Origin: Sva-07 sp963698565
GTDB lineage: Bacteria; Actinomycetota; Acidimicrobiia; Acidimicrobiales; Ilumatobacteraceae
NCBI GenBank assembly: GCA_963698565.1
Contig: CAVORH010000028.1
Span: 124,001 to 188,000, forward strand
Length of the DNA: 64,000 bases
Direction of reading: 5' to 3'
Below the pieces are notes generated by a model that did not search any database, was not told the DNA's origin, and saw nothing but the letters and a program-made list of their open reading frames with translations. A program made the position numbers and the translations under genes. This document shows positions 50,494-59,139 of the stretch, in pieces (positions within the stretch are counted from its first letter, which is position 1; every line of letters starts with the position of its first letter).

Positions 50494-51540
50494 TCAGCGG
50501 CAGATGCCGCCCCCGAGCACCATCGTGTCGGTCGGGTCGTAGAACACGACGCTCTGGCCCGGGGCGATCCGGCGCTGCGGCTCGGTCCACTCCACGCGAA
50601 CGCTCCCATCGCTCGAGCACGCAATGCGCGCCGACTTCGGGCGACCGTGCGCGCTGCACTGCACCAGCACCGTCGCCTCCACCGGCTCGTCGATCCACGT
50701 CACCGCGTCGACGTCGAGGCCGTTGCGGAGCAGTTCGGCGTCGCTGCCCACGGTGACCACAGCGCGGGCGGTGTCGACATCGACCACGTAGCGCTTCGGC
50801 CCACCCCCGGGGAGGCCGAGCCCCTTGCGTTGCCCGACCGTGACGAGTTCGACCGACTCGACCTCACCGAGTTTCGTGCCGCCGGTGTCGACGACCTTGC
50901 CCGCACGGAACGGGATCCGCTCGCCGAGGAACGACGTGCGGCCGCCGGTGGAGGTGATGAAACACACGTCCTGGCTGTCGGGCTTGTCGGCGGTCCGGAG
51001 GTCGATCGACGCTGCGAGCGCGCGCACTTCGGACTTCTGCAGGCCGCCGACCGGGAACAGGGTGCGGGCGAGCTGCGCCTGGTCGAGCATGTGGACGACG
51101 TAGCTCTGATCCTTCGCCGGGTCGGCACCGCGCTCGAGGGTGAGTCGGCCGACCGCAGTGGTTCCGATGTTCGCGTGGTGGCCGGTGGCGACGGCATCGA
51201 AGCCGAGCAGGTCGGCGCGCTCGGCGAGGCGGGCGAACTTCACCGAGCGATTGCACTCGATGCAGGGGTTCGGCGTGATCCCACGGATGTGCGCATCGAC
51301 GTACGGGGCCACGACGTGCTCGTCGAAGTCGTCGCCGAAGTTGAACACGAGGTGATCGATGCCGAGCTGTTGAGCGACCCGACGGGCATCGTCGACGTCG
51401 GACACCGAACAGCAGCCGGTGTCGCTGTCGCCGCCCCACAGCTTCATCGTGACGCCCACGACCTCGTGCCCGGCTTGCTGCAGCAGGAGCGCAGCGACCG
51501 ACGAGTCGACGCCGCCGCTCATCGCGCACATGACCTTCAT
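50494..51540 (-). CDS. mnmA: tRNA-specific 2-thiouridylase
   Basis: MnmA thiolates U34 of Lys, Glu and Gln tRNAs. The 348-residue protein has the PP-loop SGGVDSSVAALLL, the catalytic Cys in TPNPCIECNRSVKF, ATGHHAN, KDQSYVVHML and the second Cys in SQDVCFI, then a C-terminal beta domain. The ATG overlaps the cysteine desulfurase stop by 4 nt, so the sulfur donor enzyme and MnmA are translated together. Alternative name trmU. Confidence 0.95.
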   Translation of the reverse strand: MKVMCAMSGGVDSSVAALLLQQAGHEVVGVTMKLWGGDSDTGCCSVSDVDDARRVAQQLGIDHLVFNFGDDFDEHVVAPYVDAHIRGITPNPCIECNRSVKFARLAERADLLGFDAVATGHHANIGTTAVGRLTLERGADPAKDQSYVVHMLDQAQLARTLFPVGGLQKSEVRALAASIDLRTADKPDSQDVCFITSTGGRTSFLGERIPFRAGKVVDTGGTKLGEVESVELVTVGQRKGLGLPGGGPKRYVVDVDTARAVVTVGSDAELLRNGLDVDAVTWIDEPVEATVLVQCSAHGRPKSARIACSSDGSVRVEWTEPQRRIAPGQSVVFYDPTDTMVLGGGICR

Positions 51541-52685
51541 CGGGATCCGCCTCGGCGCAGCCGATCGACGGCGGGCACCATCACGTCGATCGCGCGATCG
51601 ACGTCGGCGGTCGTGCTCGTGTGGCCGAGCGTGAGCCGGAGGGCACCGAGCGCGACCTCACGGTCGACGCCCATCGCAGCGAGCACGTGCGATGGCTCCA
51701 TCGCACCACTGGCGCAGGCGGAGGCGGCCGACGCGCACACGTCGGCCTCGTCGAGCAGGTAGAGCAGCGCTTCGGACTCGACACCGGCGATGCAGACATG
51801 CGCGGAACCGGCGACCTTGCGACCCGGCGGGACGGTCTCGACGACGCCGTCGAGTTGCCCCTGCAGACCCGTGACGAGCCGGTCGCGGAGTTCGCCGATC
51901 CGGACGGCGTCGGTGTCGCGCTCGGCGTCGGTGAGTCGCAACGCCTCGGCCATCGCGACGATGCCGGCCGCGTTCTGGGTACCGCTGCGACGCTCACGTT
52001 CCTGGCCCCCGCCGATGATCAACGGGTCGACACGCGGCCCGCCTCGCTCGACGAGCACGCCGACACCCTTCGGTCCGCCGAACTTGTGCGCGCTGAGCGA
52101 CAACAGGTCGACGTGCGGTGTGACCTCGCGGAGATCGAGCCAGCACGCTGCCTGCACGGCGTCGGTGTGCAGGAGGGCATCGGGGGCGAGCCGACGGACC
52201 ACCCTCGACACCTCGGCGATGTCGGTGATCGTGCCGACCTCGTTGTTGACCGCCATCACGCTCACGACAGCGACGTCCGACTCCTCGTCGAGCACCGCTG
52301 CGAGTTCGTCGAGGTCGACCGCACCGGCGTCGTCGACGCCGACGACCCGTCCGCCCAGGTGCTCGACGACGTGGAGGACGGCGTGGTGTTCGACCGCCGG
52401 GCAGACCGCGACGCCGCCCCGACGGCTGACCGCACCGGCGATCGCCGTGTTGTCGCTCTCGGTCCCACCGCCGGTGAACACGACCTCGTTCGGTCGACAG
52501 CCGAGGATCCCGGCGACGACGTCTCGCGACTCGTCGATGGCCTGGCGGGTGCGCCGGGAGAAGCGGTGCGAACCGGACGGATTGGCGTAGAACCCCGTCA
52601 GGTACGGCATCATCGCCTCGACCGCCTCGGGACGCATCGGCGCCGAGGCGGCATGGTCGAGATAGGTGATCGCCGGCTCGGTCAC
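51537..52685 (-). CDS. Cysteine desulfurase (IscS/NifS family)
   Basis: This PLP enzyme of about 382 residues liberates sulfur from cysteine as a persulfide. It has YLDHAASAPMRPE at the N-terminus, VEHHAVL, NNEVGTITDI, the PLP Lys in SLSAHKFGGPKG and the active Cys in SAASACASGA. GTG 52685 is preferred: TAGCTT lies 7 nt upstream, giving a leaderless start; a longer ATG start (52706) is possible. The 4-nt overlap with mnmA indicates a dedicated tRNA-thiolation operon, although it may also feed Fe-S assembly. Confidence 0.92.
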   Translation of the reverse strand: MTEPAITYLDHAASAPMRPEAVEAMMPYLTGFYANPSGSHRFSRRTRQAIDESRDVVAGILGCRPNEVVFTGGGTESDNTAIAGAVSRRGGVAVCPAVEHHAVLHVVEHLGGRVVGVDDAGAVDLDELAAVLDEESDVAVVSVMAVNNEVGTITDIAEVSRVVRRLAPDALLHTDAVQAACWLDLREVTPHVDLLSLSAHKFGGPKGVGVLVERGGPRVDPLIIGGGQERERRSGTQNAAGIVAMAEALRLTDAERDTDAVRIGELRDRLVTGLQGQLDGVVETVPPGRKVAGSAHVCIAGVESEALLYLLDEADVCASAASACASGAMEPSHVLAAMGVDREVALGALRLTLGHTSTTADVDRAIDVMVPAVDRLRRGGSR

Positions 52686-52707
52686 CCCGACCAAGCTACC
52701 GCCCACC

Positions 52708-52740
52708 CGTTACGCCAGGGGTCAGACCCCTGGCGTAACG
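52708..52740. repeat. Perfect 33-bp palindrome with GGGGTC-A-GACCCC core
   Basis: Arms of 16 bp, starting CGTTACGCCAGG and ending CCTGGCGTAACG, flank a single central A. It lies between the divergent desulfurase and methyltransferase genes, just upstream of both start regions. Position between two start sites argues against a simple terminator; an operator or cruciform repeat is possible. Related cores occur at 20688 and 35436. Confidence 0.75.
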
Positions 52741-52755
52741 CGTAGCCTCGGGTCG

Positions 52756-53517
52756 GTGCGGGGATACGACTCACGTTCCTACGGCGACGGGTTCGCCGAC
52801 GTGTACGACGAGTGGTACGCCGACGTCACCGATGTCGACGCCACGGTCCGACGCATGACCGCGTTGGCGGGCGCCGGGGGACGCGTCCTCGAACTCGGGG
52901 TGGGCACCGGTCGGCTCGCCGTCCCGATGGCGGCCGCCGGATTGCGGGTCGTCGGTGTCGACAGCAGCCAGCCGATGCTCGACCGCCTCGCCGAGCGCGA
53001 TGCCGCTGGCACCGTCACGGTGATCCACGGCGACATGGTCGACGACCTTCCCGACGGTCCGTTCGACGCCGCGCTCGTGGCGTACAACACGATCTTCAAC
53101 ATCCTCGACGGCGATGGCCAGCAGCGCTGCTTCGACTCGGTGGCCGAACGGCTGCGACCGGGTTCCGCCTTCGTGGTCGAGGCGTTCGTGCCCGACGCCG
53201 ACCGGCCGGCGACGTCGACATCGGATGTCTCGGTCCGCTCGCTCGCGACGGACCACGTGGTGCTGTCGGTGTCGGTCGACGACCCGGAGCACCAGCGCGC
53301 AGAAGGCCAGTTCGTCCAGATCACCGAATCGGGTGGTGTACGGCTGCGGCCGTGGTCGATCCGCTGGTCGACGCCGGAGCAACTCGATGCGATGGCTGCT
53401 CGGGCGGGCCTGACACTGCAGTCTCGAACCTCGGACATGGCGGGCGACCCGTTCACCCCCGACAGCGCACAACACGTATCGGTCTACGAGAAGCGGGAGG
53501 CAGCGGATGAAGGGTGA
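52756..53517 (+). CDS. Class I SAM-dependent methyltransferase
   Basis: The 253-residue protein has motif I VLELGVGTGRLAVPMA, VVGVDSSQPML and the acidic motif GDMVDDLPDGPFDAALVAYNTIFNI, typical of small-molecule methyltransferases. TAGCCT is 7 nt before GTG 52756. The gene overlaps the following LLM oxidoreductase by 11 nt, so the pair may act on one substrate. The substrate is unknown. Confidence 0.87.
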   Translation: MRGYDSRSYGDGFADVYDEWYADVTDVDATVRRMTALAGAGGRVLELGVGTGRLAVPMAAAGLRVVGVDSSQPMLDRLAERDAAGTVTVIHGDMVDDLPDGPFDAALVAYNTIFNILDGDGQQRCFDSVAERLRPGSAFVVEAFVPDADRPATSTSDVSVRSLATDHVVLSVSVDDPEHQRAEGQFVQITESGGVRLRPWSIRWSTPEQLDAMAARAGLTLQSRTSDMAGDPFTPDSAQHVSVYEKREAADEG

Positions 53518-54361
53518 TGCCAAGTTCGGGCTCGGTGTGCCCAACGGCGGTGATTTCGCCGAGCCGAGCCGGCTGGCCGCGCTCGCCCGCGAGGCCGAGG
53601 ACGCCGGATGGGACGGGTTCTTCCTGTGGGACCACGTGATCAGGCGCCAGCCGTGGCAGCCGATGGTCGATCCGTGGGTGACCCTGGCTGCGGTGGCGAT
53701 GTCGACCGATCGGCTGATCCTCGGCCCGATGGTGACGCCGCTGGCCCGCCGGCGTGTGTCGGTGGTCGCGCGCCAGTCGGTGACGCTCGACGCCCTCTCG
53801 GGCGGCCGGCTCCGCCTCGGCGTCGGGCTCGGCGCCCCGGACGACGAGTTCACCCGCTTCGGCGAGGACGCCGATCCGAGGCGTCGCGCCCGGATCCTCG
53901 ACGAGTCACTCGAGGCGCTCACACAGCTGTGGTCCGGCGAGGAGGTGTTCTACCGCGGCGAGCACGTCGTCGCCGAGGGAGTGCGGTTCCTGCCCCAACC
54001 CGTGCGCAGCACGATCCCGATCTGGGTGGCCGGCGGTTGGCCGGGGGGCGCTCCGTTCCGTCGCGCGGCGCGGTTCGACGGCGTGTGGCCGATCTCCCCC
54101 ACCGGCCGAGCGTTGACGATCACCGAGTTCGCCGAGTGTGTCGATGCCGTCGGTCGTCACCGCCACGAGACCGACCGGGCGGACGAACCGTTCGACGCCT
54201 GCTACGTCGACCGCAGCCCGGTGGCCGCCGATGCCGCCACCACGGAGCGGATCGGCCGGCTCACCGAGGCGGGCATGACCTGGTGGATCGACTCGCTCGA
54301 CGATCCGACCCTCCCGTTCGAACACCACCGAGCCCGCGTCCTCGCCGGTCCCCCGTCCTGA
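53507..54361 (+). CDS. LLM-class flavin/F420 oxidoreductase
   Basis: This 284-residue luciferase-like TIM-barrel enzyme has FGLGVPNGGDFAEPSRLAALAREAEDAGWDGFFLWDH, VARQSVTLDALSGGRLRLGVGLGAPDDEFTRFG and IPIWVAGG, the family's standard cofactor and substrate loops. F420 use is likely by analogy. It overlaps the methyltransferase gene and is followed by a converging SDR. It is not closely similar to the LLM protein at 12.8 kb. Confidence 0.87.
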   Translation: MKGDAKFGLGVPNGGDFAEPSRLAALAREAEDAGWDGFFLWDHVIRRQPWQPMVDPWVTLAAVAMSTDRLILGPMVTPLARRRVSVVARQSVTLDALSGGRLRLGVGLGAPDDEFTRFGEDADPRRRARILDESLEALTQLWSGEEVFYRGEHVVAEGVRFLPQPVRSTIPIWVAGGWPGGAPFRRAARFDGVWPISPTGRALTITEFAECVDAVGRHRHETDRADEPFDACYVDRSPVAADAATTERIGRLTEAGMTWWIDSLDDPTLPFEHHRARVLAGPPS

Positions 54362-54377
54362 TCGGACGATGCACCGC

Positions 54378-55172
54378 TCAGAAGGAGTGGTAGCCGCCGT
54401 CGATCGTGATGACGTCGCCGGTGTGATAGCTCGACGCCGGACTGGCGAGATAGACCGCGAGGCCCCCGAAGTCGGCGGGCACGCCCCAACGGCGTGCCGG
54501 GACACGCGGGAGCACCTTCTCGACGAAACGCTCCCACTGGAACGCGCCGGCCGTCATGTCGCTCTCGATCCAGCCGGGAAGGATCGAGTTGCATCGCACG
54601 CCGTGGCGGGCGTGCTGCACCGCGATCGCCTTCATCATCGAGTTGACGCCGGCCTTGGAGGCGCCGTAGTGCTGCCCCGACTGCTGGCCGAAGAACGCCG
54701 AGCCGGACGTGGTGAACACGATCGAGCCACCCGCCTCGTCGCCGTTCTCGGCGCGCTCCACCATGTGGCGCGCCACCTCGCGTGCGGTGTAGAACGCTCC
54801 GTCGAGGTTCACCCGCATCACCCGTCGCCACTCGTCGGCAGTCATGCCGATGAAGCTGGGCGCTTGCCCACCGACCCCGGCGTTGACGAAGCACGAGTCG
54901 ATCCGGCCGAGTTCACCGATCGTGTCGGCCATCGCCTGCACCACCGCCGCCTCGTCACCGACGTCGCACACGATCGACAGCAACTCGACGTCGTGATGTC
55001 CCAGCTGCTCGATCGCCGCATCGTTCTTGTCGGGGTTCGTCCCCCAGATCGCGACATCGGCGCCATGGGCGGCGAGCGCCTCGGCCATACCGAGGCCGAT
55101 GCCGCTGTTGCCGCCGGTGACGAGCGCGACATGGCCGGAGAGATCGAACGGGGACCCGTCGGGGAGTGCCAT
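54378..55172 (-). CDS. Short-chain dehydrogenase/reductase
   Basis: This 264-residue classical SDR has VTGGNSGIGLGMAEALAAHGADVAIWG, NAGVGG, Ser in FTTSGSAF and YGASKAG, ending with the common DVITIDGGYHSF. The Thr-Asn-rich loop after strand 2 (GTNPDKND) suggests NADP or NAD ambiguity. ATG 55172 has TACTGT 6 nt upstream. It is divergent from dxs. Glucose/ribitol-type or acyl-reductase function are both possible. Confidence 0.9.
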   Translation of the reverse strand: MALPDGSPFDLSGHVALVTGGNSGIGLGMAEALAAHGADVAIWGTNPDKNDAAIEQLGHHDVELLSIVCDVGDEAAVVQAMADTIGELGRIDSCFVNAGVGGQAPSFIGMTADEWRRVMRVNLDGAFYTAREVARHMVERAENGDEAGGSIVFTTSGSAFFGQQSGQHYGASKAGVNSMMKAIAVQHARHGVRCNSILPGWIESDMTAGAFQWERFVEKVLPRVPARRWGVPADFGGLAVYLASPASSYHTGDVITIDGGYHSF

Positions 55173-55231
55173 CGCGTCACAGTAGAGCGTCGATGATCGC
55201 CGTCGGTCACGCACGGACGGCAGCGGCGGGA

Positions 55232-55237
55232 TAGCGT
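55232..55237 (+). promoter_or_regulatory. -10 box of dxs
   Basis: TAGCGT lies 9 nt before ATG 55247 without a ribosome site, a leaderless-type promoter matching several others in the window. Confidence 0.55.
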
Positions 55238-55246
55238 CGATCCCGC

Positions 55247-57178
55247 ATGTACATCGAGCGTGTCCGTCAACCCGCCGACCTGCGGGACCTGTCGTACGAC
55301 GAACTGAACGATCTCGCCGGCGAGATCCGTGACTTCGTCGTGTCGGCGGTGTCGGACACCGGCGGCCACCTCGGCTCGAATCTCGGCGCGGTCGAACTCA
55401 CCCTTGCGTTGCATCGGGTCTTCGACTCCCCCACCGATGCGATCCTGTGGGACACGGGTCACCAGGCCTACATCCACAAGATCGTCACCGGCCGCCAGAA
55501 GCAGTTCGAACAACTTCGCCAACAGGGCGGCCTCTCCGGCTATCCGAGCCGCGAAGAGTCCGAACACGACTACGTCGAGAACAGCCACGCCTCCACGATC
55601 CTGTCGTACGCCTACGGCATGGCGGTCGCCCGCGACCTCGGCGTCGACCACCACCGCCACATCGTCGCCATCCTCGGCGACGGCTCGATGACCGGTGGCA
55701 TGGCCTACGAAGCGATCAACAACATCGGCCACGGCGACAAGCGCGTCATCATCGTCCTCAACGACAACGGCCGTTCGTACGCGCCCACGGTGTCGATGCT
55801 GTCGGCGAGCGCCCAGAGCAAGGACGAACGCGCCAATCATCCCAGCGTCACCGATGCACTCACCGAGAAGCTCTCGCACGCACTCACCGACATCCGCCTC
55901 AACCCGGTGTACGTGCGCCGCCAGCGCCGCCTCGAGGAGTTCCTGCAGCACCTCCCCGTCGTCGGTCACCAGGCCGGCTCGGCGATGGACGCGTTCAAGG
56001 CCGGTGTGCGCGAGTTCCTCCAGCCACCGTCGTTCTTCGAGGCGCTCGGCGTGCGGTACGTCGGTCCGTTCGACGGCCACAACATCGAAGAGATGGAGCA
56101 TGCGTTCCAGAACGCGATCGAGCTCTCGGAGGAGGGCCCGATTCTCGTTCACGTGCTCACCCAGAAGGGTCGCGGCTACTCGCCCGCCGAGGACGACGAC
56201 GAGAAGCACCTCCACGATGCGCCGGTGTTCGACCCACTCGTCGGCCCACCCAAGGCGGTCGCCACCGGCTACACACAGGCCTTCGCGGAGGCGATCGTCA
56301 AGGAGGCCGAGGCCGACGATCGCATCGTCGCGATCACGGCGGCGATGCCGGGCCCGACGGGCCTGTTGCCGTTCCAGGACCGGTTCCCCGATCGGATGTT
56401 CGACGTCGGCATCGCTGAACAACATGCGGTCACCGGTGCCGCCGGCATGGCGATGGCCGGCCTCCGCCCGATCGTTGCGATCTATTCGACGTTCCTCAAC
56501 CGGGCGTGGGACCAGGTCGTGTACGACGTCGCGCTGCATCGCCTCCCGGTGATCTTCTGCCTCGACCGGGCCGGTGTCACCGGCCCGGACGGTGCCAGCC
56601 ACCACGGCGTGTACGACATGGCGCTGCTGTCGAAGGTTCCCGGGATGCGCGTCCTCGCACCGTCGAGCGCGCAGGAGCTCTCCCAGATGCTGCACGACGC
56701 GGTCGCGCTCGTCGACGACGGCCCGATCGCGATCCGCTATCCGCGCGGCGCCGCCCGCCAGGTCGGCGAGAGCGAGGTCGGGTCGGGACTCAGCGCCCGG
56801 AGGGTCCGCTCCGGTTCGGGGACGTGCATCGTGGCCGTCGGCAAGATGCTCGAGACCGCCGAGAAGGCCGCCGACGTGCTCGCTGAGGAGGGCATCGAGG
56901 TGACGGTCTGGGACGCCCGATGCTGCGCACCGCTCGACGCAGCGATGATCGCCGACGCCGCGACCCACGATCGTCTGGTCACGATCGAGGACGGAATCCG
57001 CGACGGCGGGATCGGGATGTCGGTCGGCGACGCCGTGTGCGCGTTGCGCACCCACACCGACGTGAGCATCCTCGGCCTCCCGACGAAGTTCATCCCTCAC
57101 GACCCGAAGTCCAACGCGATCCTCAGCCGCTTCGGACTCGATGTCGACGGGCTCGTCGCCACCGTCCGCAACGGCTGA
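55247..57178 (+). CDS. dxs: 1-Deoxy-D-xylulose-5-phosphate synthase
   Basis: Dxs condenses pyruvate and glyceraldehyde-3-phosphate, the entry step of MEP isoprenoid synthesis. The 643-residue thiamin enzyme shows GGHLGSNLGAVELTLALHRVF, the ThDP motif GDGSMTGGMAYEAINNIG...NDN, the central DVGIAEQHAVTGAAGMA and the C-terminal transketolase domain. Residues D-T-G-H in LWDTGHQAYIHKI match the active site. It is likely monocistronic or linked to the GNAT gene 4 nt downstream. Confidence 0.97.
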   Translation: MYIERVRQPADLRDLSYDELNDLAGEIRDFVVSAVSDTGGHLGSNLGAVELTLALHRVFDSPTDAILWDTGHQAYIHKIVTGRQKQFEQLRQQGGLSGYPSREESEHDYVENSHASTILSYAYGMAVARDLGVDHHRHIVAILGDGSMTGGMAYEAINNIGHGDKRVIIVLNDNGRSYAPTVSMLSASAQSKDERANHPSVTDALTEKLSHALTDIRLNPVYVRRQRRLEEFLQHLPVVGHQAGSAMDAFKAGVREFLQPPSFFEALGVRYVGPFDGHNIEEMEHAFQNAIELSEEGPILVHVLTQKGRGYSPAEDDDEKHLHDAPVFDPLVGPPKAVATGYTQAFAEAIVKEAEADDRIVAITAAMPGPTGLLPFQDRFPDRMFDVGIAEQHAVTGAAGMAMAGLRPIVAIYSTFLNRAWDQVVYDVALHRLPVIFCLDRAGVTGPDGASHHGVYDMALLSKVPGMRVLAPSSAQELSQMLHDAVALVDDGPIAIRYPRGAARQVGESEVGSGLSARRVRSGSGTCIVAVGKMLETAEKAADVLAEEGIEVTVWDARCCAPLDAAMIADAATHDRLVTIEDGIRDGGIGMSVGDAVCALRTHTDVSILGLPTKFIPHDPKSNAILSRFGLDVDGLVATVRNG

Positions 57179-57182
57179 CGGC

Positions 57183-58247
57183 GTGGCGTTCACGCCGATC
57201 TCGACGCCGCGACTCCTCCTGCGGCCCGTCCGGCCGAGTGACGCCCTTCACCTCGCTGCTCGACGGAGCGAACCCGAGGTCGCCAGGTACCAGAACTGGC
57301 TGACGCCGTACCCGCTCGAACGCGCCGAGGCGATGATCGCCGAACTCGAGGAGCTCGAGGGGCCCACCAACGACGAGTGGTGGATGCTCACCGTGGCGGA
57401 CCCGTCCGATTCGGAGGTGTTCGGCGACCTGGTCGTCCACCTCACCCAGGAAGGACGAACGGCGGAGATCGGCTACACGCTCGCCCGCCGTGCGTGGGGT
57501 CACGGGTACGCCGTGGAGGGAGCGACCGCGCTGGTCGAGTACCTGTTCGAGACGCTGGGTGTCACTCGGGTCGAAGCAATGCTCCATCCGGACAACCCGG
57601 CCTCGGCGATGGTGCTCGAACGGGTCGGGCTGCTGTTCGAAGGACACACGCGCTCGTCGTTCTGGCTCGGTGACGACAACTCCGACGACTGGGTGTACGG
57701 GATGACCCGGTCCGATTGGGACACCTGGCGCAACCGCCCGCGCCGACCACCCGACCACGTCGAGCTGGTCGAGGTGACGCGAGAGCACCTCGACGCAGTC
57801 CTCGCACTGTCCACCCATCGCTCGCAGCAGCGCTTCGTCGAGCCGGTCGCCAACTCCCTGGCGGAGGCGTTGGTGCCACCGGCGGCTCACGGAGAGACCG
57901 TCGTCGCCTGGTACCGCGCGGTGATCGCCGATGGCGAACCGGTCGGCTTCGTGATGGTCGGCCGTTCCCCATCCGGGAAGCGGGATCCGTATCTCTGGCG
58001 CCTGCTCGTCGACCGGCTGCACCAACGCCGCGGAATCGGTGGTGCGGTGATCGGTCTCGTCGCCGATCAGTGCCGTACGTGGGGAGCCGCGGAACTCCTC
58101 GTGTCGTGGATGCCGGGCAAGGGTTCGCCCGGGCCGTTCTTCGTGAGCGCCGGATTCGATCCCGTCGGCACCCGCGCCGACGGCGAGATCGACGCACGCC
58201 GGGTCCTGACCGACGCCCCACTTCGGCGCGGAAGCGGCAGCTCGTAG
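57183..58247 (+). CDS. Tandem GNAT acetyltransferase
   Basis: The 354-residue protein has two GNAT domains. The first (about 1-175) is RimJ/RimL-like: TPRLLLRPVRPSDALHL, EIGYTLARRAWGHGYAVEGATALVEYLFETLGVTRVEAMLHPDNPAS. The second (about 185-350) has LVDRLHQRRGIGGAVIGLVADQCR with its own acetyl-CoA loop. GTG 57183 begins 4 nt after the dxs stop and gives the correct N-terminal strand. The substrate is unknown; ribosomal protein or antibiotic acetylation cannot be told apart. Confidence 0.85.
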   Translation: MAFTPISTPRLLLRPVRPSDALHLAARRSEPEVARYQNWLTPYPLERAEAMIAELEELEGPTNDEWWMLTVADPSDSEVFGDLVVHLTQEGRTAEIGYTLARRAWGHGYAVEGATALVEYLFETLGVTRVEAMLHPDNPASAMVLERVGLLFEGHTRSSFWLGDDNSDDWVYGMTRSDWDTWRNRPRRPPDHVELVEVTREHLDAVLALSTHRSQQRFVEPVANSLAEALVPPAAHGETVVAWYRAVIADGEPVGFVMVGRSPSGKRDPYLWRLLVDRLHQRRGIGGAVIGLVADQCRTWGAAELLVSWMPGKGSPGPFFVSAGFDPVGTRADGEIDARRVLTDAPLRRGSGSS

Positions 58248-58257
58248 TGTTCGTGAC

Positions 58258-59124
58258 GTGAGCGACACCACGACCGATCCGTACGCCGCCTACACCCACC
58301 TGCGGTTCGAACGGCCGAGCAACGGTGTGCTCCTGATCACGCTCGACGACCCGGTACGGATGAACGCCACCGGCGCCGACATGCACCTGCAGCTCTCGCA
58401 GGTGTTCCGGACGGTCGACGACGACCCCACCGTGCGAGCCGTCGTCGTCACCGGCGCCGGCCGGGCCTTCTCGGCGGGCGGCGACCTCGACTGGATCGCC
58501 GAACAGGTCGGCGACTACGCACAGACCATCCGGGTGATGAAGGAGGCCGGCGACATCGTCCGCACGATGATCGACTGCGACACGCCGATCGTGTCGGCGA
58601 TCAACGGCGTGGCCGTCGGGGCGGGCCTCGCCGTGGCGCTCCTCGCCGACATCAGCATCATCAACGAAGACGCCAAGCTCACCGACGGTCACATCCGCCT
58701 CGGCGTTGCGGGAGGCGATCACGCCGTTGCGATCTGGCCGCTGCTCTGCGGCATGGCCAAGGCGAAGTACTACCTGCTCACCGCCGACTTCCTCGACGGG
58801 CGCGAGGCGGAACGGATCGGGCTCGTGTCGAAGGCGGTGCCGGCCGACGACGTGCTGACCACGGCGTTGGGGGTCGCCGAGAAGCTGGCCGCCGGCCCGG
58901 TCGACGCGACCCGGATGACCAAGCGGGCACTCAACCACTGGCTGCGACAGGCACTGCCGAACTTCGAGGCGTCACTCGCCTACGAGATGATCAACTTCCT
59001 CGGCCCCGATGCGGCAGAGGGCCTCGCCGCGCTCCAGGAGAAGCGGCCGCCTCGGTTCCCCTCCGCCACACCGTCCACCCCGTCCACCCCGTCCACACCG
59101 TCCACAACTTCATCTGCGCCCTGA
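58258..59124 (+). CDS. Enoyl-CoA hydratase/isomerase-family protein with repeat tail
   Basis: This 288-residue crotonase-fold protein has ITLDDPVRMNATG, the oxyanion-hole segments AGRAFSAGGDLDWIA and INGVAVGAGLAVALLADI, and the helix-9 region. The Glu position after the second loop reads DGHIRLGVAGGDHAVAIWP, so the reaction may differ from plain hydration. TAGTGT is 7 nt before GTG 58258. The C-terminus ends in TPSTPSTPSTPST, encoded by four 9-bp repeats at 59071-59106, an addition not expected in the family. Confidence 0.88.
   Translation: MSDTTTDPYAAYTHLRFERPSNGVLLITLDDPVRMNATGADMHLQLSQVFRTVDDDPTVRAVVVTGAGRAFSAGGDLDWIAEQVGDYAQTIRVMKEAGDIVRTMIDCDTPIVSAINGVAVGAGLAVALLADISIINEDAKLTDGHIRLGVAGGDHAVAIWPLLCGMAKAKYYLLTADFLDGREAERIGLVSKAVPADDVLTTALGVAEKLAAGPVDATRMTKRALNHWLRQALPNFEASLAYEMINFLGPDAAEGLAALQEKRPPRFPSATPSTPSTPSTPSTTSSAP
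59071..59106 (+). repeat. Four-copy 9-bp tandem repeat in coding tail
   Basis: Four units of CCGTCCAC(C/A) in tandem encode the TPS-rich tail of the enoyl-CoA hydratase. Multiples of 9 bp keep frame, so copy number could vary between strains. Confidence 0.8.
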
Positions 59125-59139
59125 CGATCGGAGACCCCG

